Source: Candidatus Calescibacteriota bacterium (lineage in GTDB: Bacteria; CAIJMQ01; JAADFP01). From it: 59,751 nucleotides of DNA. This document shows, in pieces, positions 19,602-29,313 of the stretch. Where the stretch lies: positions 1 to 59,751 of the forward strand of contig JAGGYA010000023.1 of NCBI GenBank assembly GCA_021162785.1. The letters run 5' to 3'. The notes below the pieces were generated by a model. That model was not told the origin of the DNA. It saw nothing but the letters and a program-made list of their open reading frames with translations, and searched no databases. Each line of letters opens with the position of its first letter. The first letter of the stretch is position 1. A program made the translations under genes and the position numbers.

Positions 19602-20641
19602 AGTCGGATGGTTATCTTTGTTTCTGGGAATCCGTTATACTGAAAATGATGATGAAGAGGTGCTATAAGGAAAACTCTTCTTCTGAATAGCCGATAAGAT
19701 ATTACCTGAATTACCACACTTAAGATTTCCATTATAAAAACTCCACCCACCAGGATTATAAGAAATTCCTGTTTACTCACCAGTGCTATAGTAGCAAGGG
19801 CTCCTCCTAAGGCCATAGATCCAACATCACCCATAAATACTTCAGCGGGAAAACTATTAAACCATAAGAAGCCCAATCCAGCTCCCAGAAGTGCTCCTCC
19901 TAAGACCATCAACTCACCTGCACCGGGAACATAAGGGATCAACAAATAATTTGCAAACTTAACATTTCCAGCTAAGTAACTTACAAGGGAATAAAAGGAA
20001 AGAGCACTGAGATAACATCCAATAGCAAGACCATCTAAGCCATCAGTAATATTTACTGCATTGGTTACTCCTACGAAATAGAAAGTGACAAAAAGGATGT
20101 AAAAAACTCCCCAGTTAATCCAGAAATTTTTGAAGAAGGGGAAAATTAAAGCATGTGAATACTTACCAGCATCAAGGAAATAATATAGATAAATCCCGAT
20201 AGCCACTCCTCCCAGAGTCTGCCAGAGTAGCTTAAATCTTTTGGTAAGCCCCTTAGAGGACTTTCTTTTTATTTTTGCAGAATCATCAAGATATCCAAGA
20301 ATGGCTAACCAAAAAATTACTCCTATCACCAGTAGAACATAGGGATTTCGGAAATTCCCCCAGAGAAGTAAAGAAAGCAAAAAGGAAAGTATTACAAGGA
20401 TCCCTCCCATTGTAGGAGTTCCTATTTTGTCTTTATTAATTTGATTTAGTTTTTCGCAACCTTCCTTACAGAAAAAATCAGTAATTCCCTTCTTCTTCAA
20501 TTTTGAGAGAATCCAAGGTCCAAGAAGAAGTGCAAATATGAAAGAGGTAAATATTGCCATTAAACTTCGAAAAGTGAGGTATCGGAAAATATTAAACGGC
20601 GAAAATATCTCTTTAAGCGGGTAAAGGAAATGATAAAACAT
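19544..20641 (-). CDS. mraY: Phospho-N-acetylmuramoyl-pentapeptide transferase
   Basis: MFYHFLYPLKE, GTPTMGGILVI, NAVNITDGLDGLAIG, EVFMGDVGSMALGG, APLHHHFQYNGFPETKI. Confidence 0.97.
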   Translation of the reverse strand: MFYHFLYPLKEIFSPFNIFRYLTFRSLMAIFTSFIFALLLGPWILSKLKKKGITDFFCKEGCEKLNQINKDKIGTPTMGGILVILSFLLSLLLWGNFRNPYVLLVIGVIFWLAILGYLDDSAKIKRKSSKGLTKRFKLLWQTLGGVAIGIYLYYFLDAGKYSHALIFPFFKNFWINWGVFYILFVTFYFVGVTNAVNITDGLDGLAIGCYLSALSFYSLVSYLAGNVKFANYLLIPYVPGAGELMVLGGALLGAGLGFLWFNSFPAEVFMGDVGSMALGGALATIALVSKQEFLIILVGGVFIMEILSVVIQVISYRLFRRRVFLIAPLHHHFQYNGFPETKITIRLWIISIILTLLAFSTLKIR

Positions 20642-21956
20642 CTTCTACAATTTCCTCCATTTCCATTGCTCGGGATCCCTTTATTCCCACAAGATCTCCC
20701 TCTTCTAAAAGGGATAAAATCTTCTCCATGAGCCTTCTCTTATCCTCAAAGTGCCAGGATCTTTTACTTTTTCTTACTTCTTCCCATAAGAATCTGGATT
20801 CTTCTCCAAATGTGATTACAACCTCTATACTGGAAGATGCCAGTTTTTTCCCTGCTTCCCGATGATAATATTCACTTTTGTAACCCAGTTCTTTCATATC
20901 TCCCACGACAGCTATCTTTTTCCCATCTACTTTCATCCTATCCATCACTTCAATAAATTCTTTAAGGGATAAAGGATTAGAGTTATAGGTATCATCCAGA
21001 ACTACTATTCCTCCTACTTTTTTGATATTCAGCCTATGGGGAGGTAATTCAAATTCTTTTACCCACTTGAGAAGGGTCTCTACTGGCAACCCCCAGCAAC
21101 GGGCAAGCGCAAGAGTTGCAAGAAACGCATATACCACTGATTTCCCCGGAGATCTGAAGGAAACCTCCCCCTCCTCCACTCTAACCTGTGCCCGGTAGAG
21201 AAAATCAAATCTCATACAAAGAGGTCTCACTTCCCCTTCCCTTAAGCCAAACCCTTTCTTCCAGCCCGAGAAATCTCGGATTAATTGGGGTGGAATCAAA
21301 TCCTGATTGTAAATACATCCCTCCGAAGTAAAGCCTAATAATTTTTTCTTTTCTTCCCAGATCTTCTCTATACTTCCCAATCCTTCCAAGTGTGCGGGGC
21401 CTAAACTGGAAAAAATACTTACCTCAGGGAGAGCCATCCATCCCAATCTTTCCATTTCTCCCGGTAAGCTTATCCCCAGTTCTAAAACAGCATTTTCACA
21501 GTTATCCGGGAGATTGAGAAGAGAAAGTGGAAGTCCCACAAGATTATTGAAATTCCCGGGAGAAGCACCGCTGGGAGCATGAAGGGAAAGATATTGATAA
21601 AGCATATCCTTCAAAGTTGTCTTTCCCGAAGTTCCAGTTATGGCAATCACTTTAAATCCTCTTTTCTTCCTCATATGATGAGCAAGGCTACCCAATGCTT
21701 CCTTAGTATCTTTTACCTTAATGAGCGTCCCCTTCAGTAGATCAGGAGTTCGATTAACCAGAGAACCCAGAGCTCCAGCTTGAAAGGCAGATTTTACAAA
21801 ATCATGACCATCAAAATTCTTGCCTTTAATTGCTATGAAAAGTTCTCCCCCTTTAAGAGTCCGTGAATCTATAGAGACTCCCAAGAAAATTTCTTTTTCT
21901 TTTCGGAGCAATTCCCCTCCCGTTGCCTCCAAAACCTCCCCAATCTTTAACTTCAT
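20613..21956 (-). CDS. murF: UDP-MurNAc-tripeptide--D-Ala-D-Ala ligase
   Basis: ITGTSGKTTLKDML, LDDTYNSNPLSLKEFI, VVGDMKELGYKS. Confidence 0.95.
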   Translation of the reverse strand: MKLKIGEVLEATGGELLRKEKEIFLGVSIDSRTLKGGELFIAIKGKNFDGHDFVKSAFQAGALGSLVNRTPDLLKGTLIKVKDTKEALGSLAHHMRKKRGFKVIAITGTSGKTTLKDMLYQYLSLHAPSGASPGNFNNLVGLPLSLLNLPDNCENAVLELGISLPGEMERLGWMALPEVSIFSSLGPAHLEGLGSIEKIWEEKKKLLGFTSEGCIYNQDLIPPQLIRDFSGWKKGFGLREGEVRPLCMRFDFLYRAQVRVEEGEVSFRSPGKSVVYAFLATLALARCWGLPVETLLKWVKEFELPPHRLNIKKVGGIVVLDDTYNSNPLSLKEFIEVMDRMKVDGKKIAVVGDMKELGYKSEYYHREAGKKLASSSIEVVITFGEESRFLWEEVRKSKRSWHFEDKRRLMEKILSLLEEGDLVGIKGSRAMEMEEIVEDVLSFPLPA

Positions 21957-23413
21957 ACTTTCAATTTCCTCCTCTCTTTAAGAAAATTTTCTGCCACTAA
22001 TTTATCTTCAAAAGGGATAATAGTTTCACCCCAGATTTGATAGTTCTCATGTCCTTTCCCTGCAATCACCACAGTATCTCCCTCTTCTGCCATACCAATA
22101 GCTTTCCTGATGGCTTCCTCCCTGTCAATTAAAACTTCATGATTCTTACCCTCCATCCCGTTAAGAATATCTCTTATGATAAGCTCTGGATCCTCCCTTC
22201 GAGGATTATCCGAAGTCACAATAACCCAGTCACTCCAGACTTCAGCCACTTTACCCATGAGTGGTCTTTTCTCCCTGTCCCTTTCTCCCCCGCAACCAAA
22301 AACCGTTATTACCCTTCCAGGTGTGAGTTCTCTTACATTCTCAAGAAGCCGGTTAAGTGCGTCTGGAGTATGAGCATAATCCACTACTACTCTTATCTCC
22401 CCATTTTTTAACACCTCAAACCTCCCTGGAACCGGCTCCATATTTGCCAATGTCTCAGTTATAACTTTCCAGGAAATCTCTTCTTCCCTTGCCCAGGCTA
22501 CAGCAGCTACTGCATTGTAGAGATTGAATTTCCCAGGAAAGGGCAAAAAAATCCTTTTTTTCTCTCCCTTAGCAGATATCAACATTTCTACACCTTCCCA
22601 GTTGCTTTCCCATTCCATAATTCGATAATGGGCTTCGGTTTTCTCCCCAAAAGTGATCACTTCTTTTCTGGTAAGCAAAGGAATACGGGAAAACTTAGGG
22701 TCATCCATATTTACAAAAACTTTCCCTTTTTCCTTCAAAAGGTCTAAAAGCTTCAATTTTGCTCGGAAATATTCTTCCATATCACCGTGAAAATCCAGAT
22801 GATCAGGAGTAAGGTTTGTGAAGATAGCCCAGGAGAACCTGAGAGCATCCACACGATGGAGAGAAAGTGAATGGGATGAAACTTCCATAACCACTTCTTT
22901 CACACCATCCTGAAGCATTTCAGAAAGAAGAGAAAAAAGATTGAGAGACTGTGGAGTGGTGAGGGAAGCAGGCAACCTTCTCCCTTTCCATTCATACCAG
23001 ATACTCCCAATCCTTCCAACTCCATATCCTGCTCTTTCCATTATTCTGTATATCAAATAAGAAGTGGTTGTCTTCCCATTAGTTCCAGTAATTCCCATAA
23101 TCTTCATAGATTTTCCAGGTTCTCCAAAAAACCTATGTGCTACAAAACTCAAGAATCTACGGGTATTCTCCACCCTAATCCAAGTGATACCAGGTAATTG
23201 GGGCATTTCTTCTTCCCCAGCAATAGCACGTGCACCTTTTTCCAATGCCTGGAAAATGAATTTGTGTCCATTAAATTCTCTACCCTTTATGCATACGAAG
23301 AGAAATCCTGGTTTCACCAGCCGTGAATCCTCCACAACACCTTTAATATCTACATCCAGTTCTCCCCGAATACTCTTTATCTTTAGCCCCTTAATCAATC
23401 CTCGTAAATTCAT
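21953..23413 (-). CDS. murE: UDP-MurNAc-L-Ala-D-Glu--2,6-diaminopimelate ligase
   Basis: GITGTNGKTTTSYLI, VDYAHTPDALNRLLENV, VTSDNPRREDPELIIRDI (DNPR: meso-DAP-type signature), IAGKGHENYQI. Confidence 0.96.
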   Translation of the reverse strand: MNLRGLIKGLKIKSIRGELDVDIKGVVEDSRLVKPGFLFVCIKGREFNGHKFIFQALEKGARAIAGEEEMPQLPGITWIRVENTRRFLSFVAHRFFGEPGKSMKIMGITGTNGKTTTSYLIYRIMERAGYGVGRIGSIWYEWKGRRLPASLTTPQSLNLFSLLSEMLQDGVKEVVMEVSSHSLSLHRVDALRFSWAIFTNLTPDHLDFHGDMEEYFRAKLKLLDLLKEKGKVFVNMDDPKFSRIPLLTRKEVITFGEKTEAHYRIMEWESNWEGVEMLISAKGEKKRIFLPFPGKFNLYNAVAAVAWAREEEISWKVITETLANMEPVPGRFEVLKNGEIRVVVDYAHTPDALNRLLENVRELTPGRVITVFGCGGERDREKRPLMGKVAEVWSDWVIVTSDNPRREDPELIIRDILNGMEGKNHEVLIDREEAIRKAIGMAEEGDTVVIAGKGHENYQIWGETIIPFEDKLVAENFLKERRKLKV

Positions 23414-25101
23414 TTCTTTGCCAGCTCAATATTTTCAGGAACAGGCTCCCAGTAACAGAGCACTCTTTCCATTACTCGGCGGAAACAGGGAGCAGCAATT
23501 TCGCCACCGTAATGCCCTCCTTGAGGTTCATCCACCACAATAAGAAGCAAAAATTCCGGCTTTTGGGCAGGCAAGAATCCGATAAAAGAAGCCACATATT
23601 TCCCTGAATTGTATCCTTTACCAGGAACATATTTTTGAGCTGTTCCGGTTTTTCCACCTACCCGGTATCCTTTTATCTTTGCCCTCATACCCGTCCCCCT
23701 CTCCACCACTTGAACCATCATTTCCCTTATAAGACTGGAAGTCCTTGGAGAAATCACTCTCCTCAAAACTTGGGGTTTTCTTTCCGAAATTACCCTCCCT
23801 CTTTCATCCTCTACTCTTTTCACTACAAAGGGTTTTAGTAACTTCCCTCCATTTATGGCTGCACTCACTGCCACGGCAAGTTGGAGAGGAGTAACTCCAA
23901 TTTCCTGGCCATAAGGAATGGCTCCTATACTTATTTTTGACCATTGAGCAACAGGTCTTAATATCCCTTTTTCTTCGCCAGGTAAATCTACACCTGTGGG
24001 TATTCCAAATCCAAATTTACGAATATAAGAATAAAGCCTTTTCTCACCCAGTCTCATTCCAATTTTGGTTAATCCTATGTTAGAGGAATAAACAAGTGTA
24101 TCTTCCACTTTTAACCATCCAAATTTCTCATGGTCATGAACAATGTGTCCATACAATGAAAAGGCTCCCCATTCACAGAAGATCTTTTCTTCAGGCCTTA
24201 CTACTTTTTCTTCAAGTGCAGCTGCCATAGTTATCACTTTAAATGTGGAACCTGGTTCATAAACAAATTCTATAGCCAGGTTCTTATATAAGGATGGTTT
24301 ATATTCCCAGAACCTTAAAGGATCAAAGGTGGGAAGAGAAACCATAGCAAGAATTTCTCCGGTTTGGGGATTCAACATCAATCCTATACTCCTTTTCGCA
24401 CGATAAAACTGGTGGGTTTTGGTTAACTCTTCCATGAGAATATACTGAATCCTTTGATCCAGAGTAAGCACAAGTTTATAACCGGGTCTGGGAGGTTTAA
24501 GGAAGGACTTGGAAGATGGGAGCAACCTCCCCTTACCATCCCTCATGGCATGAGCAATTCCTTTTTCTCCTTTAAGATACTGGTCATAATAATACTCTAA
24601 ACCTCTCAACCCTTTCCTTTCTCTCCCCACAAATCCCAGGACAGATGCAAAGAGCTCTCTTTGAGGATAATACCGGATATACATTTCTTCCCAGCCAAGC
24701 CCTTTAATCCGGGATTTCTTTACAAGTTCCACCGCATTCTCATCTACTCCCCTTATAAGATATACAAATTTCCTTTTTTGTAATGCTTGGAAAAATCTCT
24801 CCACATCGATGTTAAGGAGAGATGCTATCTTCATCAATTCTTTATGGGGTACTTTATTCCCTTTTTTAAAGTAGAATATGGAATACCGTGGTATGTCAAA
24901 AGCAAGAGGGAACCCATTTCTGTCCACAATCTCTCCCCTCTTAGGGAATAAGGGATACCTCCGTTCATGGAGTTCCTTCGCCTTTTGTTGATAGAGAGTG
25001 CGATCAAAAAATTGGATCTGTATTAGCTTTAAAAGAATAAGTAAATAGAGAAGGGGAAGGAGAACAACAAAAATAAGAAATCTCTTCCTACTGTAAATCA
25101 T
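23410..25101 (-). CDS. ftsI: Class B penicillin-binding protein
   Basis: EPGSTFKVITM (SxxK), YSSNIGLTKI (SxN), VGGKTGTAQK (KTG). Confidence 0.94.
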   Translation of the reverse strand: MIYSRKRFLIFVVLLPLLYLLILLKLIQIQFFDRTLYQQKAKELHERRYPLFPKRGEIVDRNGFPLAFDIPRYSIFYFKKGNKVPHKELMKIASLLNIDVERFFQALQKRKFVYLIRGVDENAVELVKKSRIKGLGWEEMYIRYYPQRELFASVLGFVGRERKGLRGLEYYYDQYLKGEKGIAHAMRDGKGRLLPSSKSFLKPPRPGYKLVLTLDQRIQYILMEELTKTHQFYRAKRSIGLMLNPQTGEILAMVSLPTFDPLRFWEYKPSLYKNLAIEFVYEPGSTFKVITMAAALEEKVVRPEEKIFCEWGAFSLYGHIVHDHEKFGWLKVEDTLVYSSNIGLTKIGMRLGEKRLYSYIRKFGFGIPTGVDLPGEEKGILRPVAQWSKISIGAIPYGQEIGVTPLQLAVAVSAAINGGKLLKPFVVKRVEDERGRVISERKPQVLRRVISPRTSSLIREMMVQVVERGTGMRAKIKGYRVGGKTGTAQKYVPGKGYNSGKYVASFIGFLPAQKPEFLLLIVVDEPQGGHYGGEIAAPCFRRVMERVLCYWEPVPENIELAKK

Positions 25102-25391
25102 TCCAGAACCCGTATTTCAGTTACTTCCAATTCCACCATCCCCAATTTCCTTCCTTCCCTTCCTAAGTAATAGGGGGAATGAAAATACGACACCTTTCTT
25201 CTCCACTCATCCTTTTCCTTTTCCAATTTTTTCTTCTTCTTTATCTCTTCATGAATCAAATAATCCTTGGTTCTAATGGCTGTCTCTATATGAACACGCC
25301 AGAAGCCAAAGGTAAATATCAGGAAGAAAACCCACACACTTCCCAGAAGATGGAATTTCCTTTCCCTTCTGGATCTAACTTTCTTTTTCAA
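25098..25391 (-). CDS. ftsL: FtsL-like bitopic division protein
   Basis: 97 aa, one TM plus charged coiled coil, located between rsmH and ftsI. Confidence 0.7.
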   Translation of the reverse strand: MKKKVRSRRERKFHLLGSVWVFFLIFTFGFWRVHIETAIRTKDYLIHEEIKKKKKLEKEKDEWRRKVSYFHSPYYLGREGRKLGMVELEVTEIRVLE

Positions 25392-26278
25392 ATTTTCTCC
25401 ACCCCTCTCAACTTTGCACTCCGGGAAGCCGGATTAACAGCAACTTCGAGGGAGGAGGGAAGGAGAGGTTTGGGAGTAAGAATATGGACAAATTTCTTCT
25501 TTGAATACTCAAGAAATTTCCTTTTAACCAGTCTATCTTCTAAGGAATGGTAAGAAATAATTACTGCTCGTCCTCCTGATTCTAAAATTTCCAGGAAATC
25601 ATCCAGGAATCCTTTTAAATTCTCTAACTCCCTATTAACTGCTATTCTTAAAGCCTGGAAAACTAAGGTTGCTGGATCCTTCTTCCCTCTCTTCCCCCCA
25701 TAAACTTTCCAGATTATCTCCCTTAATTCAGCAGTAGAACGTATTTCTCCCTTTTTTCTCTCCTTTCCAATAGCTTCTGCAATGGCCTGTGCTTTTCTTT
25801 CCTCACCAAATTCTTCAAATATTCTTACTAATTCTTCTAAGGATGAATGATTCACAATATCATAGGCAGTAAGAGAAGTTTCTTTAGAAAATCTCATATC
25901 CAGAAACTCGTCTCTCTGAAAAGAAAATCCTCGACCACTTCTCTCTAAGTGAAACGAAGAGAGGCCCAAATCCAGAAAAACTCCTGAAACTTTTTCTCTC
26001 CCAACAGTCTTCATAACTTTTTTAACTTCCCTGTAGTTAGCCTGTTTCAAAGTGACTCTGTCATGAAACTCTCTTAAATTATCCTCAGCAACTTTCAAAA
26101 TCTCTTCATCCCAATCCAAACCGATAATTTTAAGGTGGGGAAATCTTTCCAGAAGCGCTCGGGCATGTCCTCCTTCCCCAACTGTACCATCAATGTAAAC
26201 CCCATCTTCTTTCCAAACCAAAACTTTTATTACCTCTTCCACCATAACTGGAAAATGAACTACTGTCTCAGACACCAT
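25388..26278 (-). CDS. rsmH: 16S rRNA (cytosine1402-N4)-methyltransferase
   Basis: HFPVMVEEVIKVL, GTVGEGGHARALLE, FLDLGLSSFHLE, RGFSFQRDEFLDMRF, YHSLEDRLVKRKF. Confidence 0.96.
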   Translation of the reverse strand: MVSETVVHFPVMVEEVIKVLVWKEDGVYIDGTVGEGGHARALLERFPHLKIIGLDWDEEILKVAEDNLREFHDRVTLKQANYREVKKVMKTVGREKVSGVFLDLGLSSFHLERSGRGFSFQRDEFLDMRFSKETSLTAYDIVNHSSLEELVRIFEEFGEERKAQAIAEAIGKERKKGEIRSTAELREIIWKVYGGKRGKKDPATLVFQALRIAVNRELENLKGFLDDFLEILESGGRAVIISYHSLEDRLVKRKFLEYSKKKFVHILTPKPLLPSSLEVAVNPASRSAKLRGVEKI

Positions 26279-26756
26279 ACTCCTTCAGCCTCCCCGCAAT
26301 TTCTTCAATTTCTTTTTCCACTTCTTTTGTGTATTTATCCCACTCCTCTTTACCCCAAATCTCAATCCTTTCCCCCACTCCAATAATCACAATATCTTTT
26401 TTGATTTCTGCATACTTCTTAAGTGGAGCGGGAAGAGAAATCCTCCCTTGAGAATCTATCTCACATTCATATGCACCGGAGAAAAGATAACGGGAGAACT
26501 TTCGAGCCTCTGAGGAGGTAAAAGGTAATTTTCCTATCTTTTCCGTAAGGTTAATCCACTCTTCTCTTGGATAAAGAAGGAGACACTTTTCCAAACCGCG
26601 AGTGAGAACGAGGATTCTCCCGAACAGGGAAAGTTTTTCGCGAAATTTTGCCGGGATGAAGAATCTATTTTTATCATCTAAGGTGAAGCGATATTCACCA
26701 AAGAAGTATTCCTTTGAATTCCCCACTTTACCCCACTTTACTCCACAAAACTCCAT
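26268..26756 (-). CDS. mraZ: Transcriptional regulator MraZ (true start uncertain; body begins near FFGEYRFTLDDKNRF)
   Basis: FFGEYRFTLDDKNRFFIPAKFR and second half-site YECEIDSQGRISLPAPLKKYA; heads the dcw cluster. Confidence 0.93.
   Translation of the reverse strand: MEFCGVKWGKVGNSKEYFFGEYRFTLDDKNRFFIPAKFREKLSLFGRILVLTRGLEKCLLLYPREEWINLTEKIGKLPFTSSEARKFSRYLFSGAYECEIDSQGRISLPAPLKKYAEIKKDIVIIGVGERIEIWGKEEWDKYTKEVEKEIEEIAGRLKEYGV
26721..26756 (-). promoter_or_regulatory. MraZ-box-like tandem 10-bp repeats (ATGGAGTTTT GTGGAGTAAA GTGGGGTAAA GTGGGG)
   Basis: Four units in exact 10-bp register at the mraZ 5' end; known MraZ operators are GTGGG-type repeats with 10-bp period. Confidence 0.75.
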
Positions 26757-26870
26757 TTGTAAAGGGAAGAATAATCCCCTTTGCCACTAAATACAGAAAT
26801 TTGATGAGGAGAGGATACTAAATATTGAGTTTTTCCGGGTGGGGGAGAGGCTTTCTTTCATTTTTAAAAC

Positions 26871-26899
26871 TTGCAGGAGGGGAAAAAGCTAACTATAAT
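26871..26899 (+). promoter_or_regulatory. Putative promoter of rpoN (TTGCAG-17-TATAAT)
   Basis: Perfect -10, good -35, 17-nt spacer; ATG of rpoN starts 7 nt after the -10. Confidence 0.6.
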
Positions 26900-26905
26900 G
26901 GAAGT

Positions 26906-28276
26906 ATGGAACTCCGAACAGAACTTCTTCCCCAACAGGTTCAGAAATTAATTCTCATTCCTCAGCTTCAACAGGCAATGCACATTTTACAACTCCCTAT
27001 CATGGAACTCCGAGAACTTTTGGAGCAAGAACTTCAGGAAAATCCTTTCTTAGAAATTGTTCAAGAAGAAAGAGAAGAGAGAGAAGAAGAGGCAAAGGAT
27101 CCTTTACTTGAAGAAGCTCTTTCCTTGGATGAGAACTGGAAAGAATACTTCCAAGCAGTGCAGAATCTCAAAGAAGAGAAAGAAGAAAAAGGGGATATAA
27201 TTGAACAATATCCCTCCCGTCCACCTTCTCTACAGGACATCCTTTTGAGACAACTCAGGATGTCAGAACTCTCTAAGGAAGAAAAGGAAATTGGAGAAGT
27301 GCTTATTGCCAATATTGATGAAAATGGCTACCTACAAGTAGATTTAAGTGAAATAGCGAGAATTTTAAATGTTCCTTTAAAGAAAGTGGAAAAAGTATTA
27401 AGCGTCATCCACCTATTTGAACCTCCGGGTGTAGGAGCAAGAAATTTAAAAGAATGTCTCCTTCTGCAATTAGGAAGAAGAAAGGATGTGCCTCCATTGG
27501 TAACTCATTTAGTAAAGAATCATCTGGAAGACCTTGCTAATAAAAAGTTTTCCTCTTTAGCTCAGAAGTTGGGAGTTTCAGAAGAGGAAATTAGAGAAGC
27601 ATTTAAATGGATTGCTTCTTTAGAGCCTAAGCCGGGACGGGAGTACTGGTCGGTTAAAACAAATTTTATAGTTCCCGACATCATCGTAAAGAAAGTGAAA
27701 GATGGTTATCAAGTTATCCTCAACCAAGAGGAACTTCCACCTTTAAGGATTAACCCCTTATACAGAAAGATCCTTATGGAGGGAAAGAAAAAGAAAGAAT
27801 ATAAGTTTTTAGTGGAAAAATTAAGGAACGCAGTGTGGCTACTTAAAAATCTTCAGGGAAGGCAGGCTTTAGTGAGAAAAGTAGCAGAATACATTGTGAA
27901 GAAACAGGAAGAATTCTTAGAGAAAGGTCCCGAACACCTTAAACCTTTAACCCTTAAAGAGGTTGCGGATGCCTTGGGTGTTCATGTCTCTACGGTAAGT
28001 AGAATAACCTCCCGAAAGTACATGCAAACTCCCAGAGGAATTTTTCCTCTCAAGTATTTTTTCAGTGGAGCGGTCCCGGGGAAGGATAGTCTTTCCAGCA
28101 CTTCTGTTAAAGAAGAGATTAAAAAACTTATTGAAGAAGAAGATCCCACCCATCCTTTAAGTGATCAAAAAATCGCAGATCTCCTGAAGGAAAGGGGTAT
28201 CCCTATTGCTCGGCGAACAGTTACCAAATACCGGGAAGAAATGGGAATCCTTCCTGCTCGAATGCGACGAACCTGA
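26906..28276 (+). CDS. rpoN: RNA polymerase sigma-54 factor (track ORF begins at 26825; ATG 26906 preferred)
   Basis: MELRTELLPQQVQKLILIPQLQQAMHILQLP N-terminal region; RpoN box ARRTVTKYREEMGI at the C-terminus. Confidence 0.96.
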   Translation: MELRTELLPQQVQKLILIPQLQQAMHILQLPIMELRELLEQELQENPFLEIVQEEREEREEEAKDPLLEEALSLDENWKEYFQAVQNLKEEKEEKGDIIEQYPSRPPSLQDILLRQLRMSELSKEEKEIGEVLIANIDENGYLQVDLSEIARILNVPLKKVEKVLSVIHLFEPPGVGARNLKECLLLQLGRRKDVPPLVTHLVKNHLEDLANKKFSSLAQKLGVSEEEIREAFKWIASLEPKPGREYWSVKTNFIVPDIIVKKVKDGYQVILNQEELPPLRINPLYRKILMEGKKKKEYKFLVEKLRNAVWLLKNLQGRQALVRKVAEYIVKKQEEFLEKGPEHLKPLTLKEVADALGVHVSTVSRITSRKYMQTPRGIFPLKYFFSGAVPGKDSLSSTSVKEEIKKLIEEEDPTHPLSDQKIADLLKERGIPIARRTVTKYREEMGILPARMRRT

Positions 28277-28278
28277 TA

Positions 28279-29313
28279 TTATTCCAGGACTTCTTTTATT
28301 TCACTCCATAGGTCAGAAGAAACTGTCTTCAGTCTTCCTACAGCTTCTTCTAAAGGCACTTCTATAATTTCTGTCCCCCTTAAAGCAGCCATGTAACCAA
28401 ATTTTTCATTCAATACCATATCTACAGCTTTAAGGCCCAGCCTGATGCCTAAAACTCTATCAAAAGCAGTGGGTGCTCCTCCTCTCTGGAGATGTCCTAA
28501 TATCACATGCCTTGTCTCCAGGCCGGTCCTCTCTTTGATTTCTTTCTCTAATGCTCGAGCAATTCCACCCAGTCTTATATGTCCAAATGCATCAGTTCCT
28601 TCTTCCTGAGTAACAAATTTCTGTCCTTCCTTGGGTATGGCTCCTTCTGAAACTGCAATAATTGTATAATCTTTTCCTGCTTCTTTCCTTCTCTTTATCT
28701 CCTCGCATAATTCATTTAAATCAAAAGGCTCTTCTGGAATAATTATGATATGAGCACCTCCAGAAAGTCCTCCAAAGAGAGTGATCCAACCAGCGTGTCT
28801 ACCCATAATTTCCACCACCATAACTCGATGATGGGATTTGGTAGTAGTATGTAAACGATCCAGTGCTTCAGTTACTATATTTATGGCTGTATCAAATCCA
28901 AAAGTATAATCTGTTGCAGAGAGGTCGTTATCGATGGTTTTGGGCACTCCTACAATGGGAAGGCCATACTCCTTAATTAGACGGTTTGCCACACCCAATG
29001 TATCTTCTCCTCCCACTGCTATCAAAGCATCAAGTGAAAGATTCTTGAAGTTCTCCTTAACTTTTTCCGGACCGTTCTCTTCTTTATAAGGATTGGTTCT
29101 CGAAGTTCCAAGAATGGTTCCACCAGTCCTCTGAATATCTTCTACATCCTGAGGGGTGAGCACTTCTCCTTCTCCTTTAAGGATCCCCTTCCAACCATCT
29201 TTCAAACCAAAGATTTCTAAACCTCTCTTTGTCCCTTTTCTCACCACCGCCCAGATCACTGCATTTAAACCTGGAGCATCACCACCTCCCGTAAGGATAC
29301 CCACTCTTTTCAT
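28279..29313 (-). CDS. 6-phosphofructokinase, predicted PPi-dependent
   Basis: GGGDAPGLNAVI, GGEDTLGVANRL and VPKTIDNDL (Asp and Lys at the positions that are Gly/Gly in ATP-dependent E. coli PfkA), MGRHAGWI. Confidence 0.9.
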   Translation of the reverse strand: MKRVGILTGGGDAPGLNAVIWAVVRKGTKRGLEIFGLKDGWKGILKGEGEVLTPQDVEDIQRTGGTILGTSRTNPYKEENGPEKVKENFKNLSLDALIAVGGEDTLGVANRLIKEYGLPIVGVPKTIDNDLSATDYTFGFDTAINIVTEALDRLHTTTKSHHRVMVVEIMGRHAGWITLFGGLSGGAHIIIIPEEPFDLNELCEEIKRRKEAGKDYTIIAVSEGAIPKEGQKFVTQEEGTDAFGHIRLGGIARALEKEIKERTGLETRHVILGHLQRGGAPTAFDRVLGIRLGLKAVDMVLNEKFGYMAALRGTEIIEVPLEEAVGRLKTVSSDLWSEIKEVLE

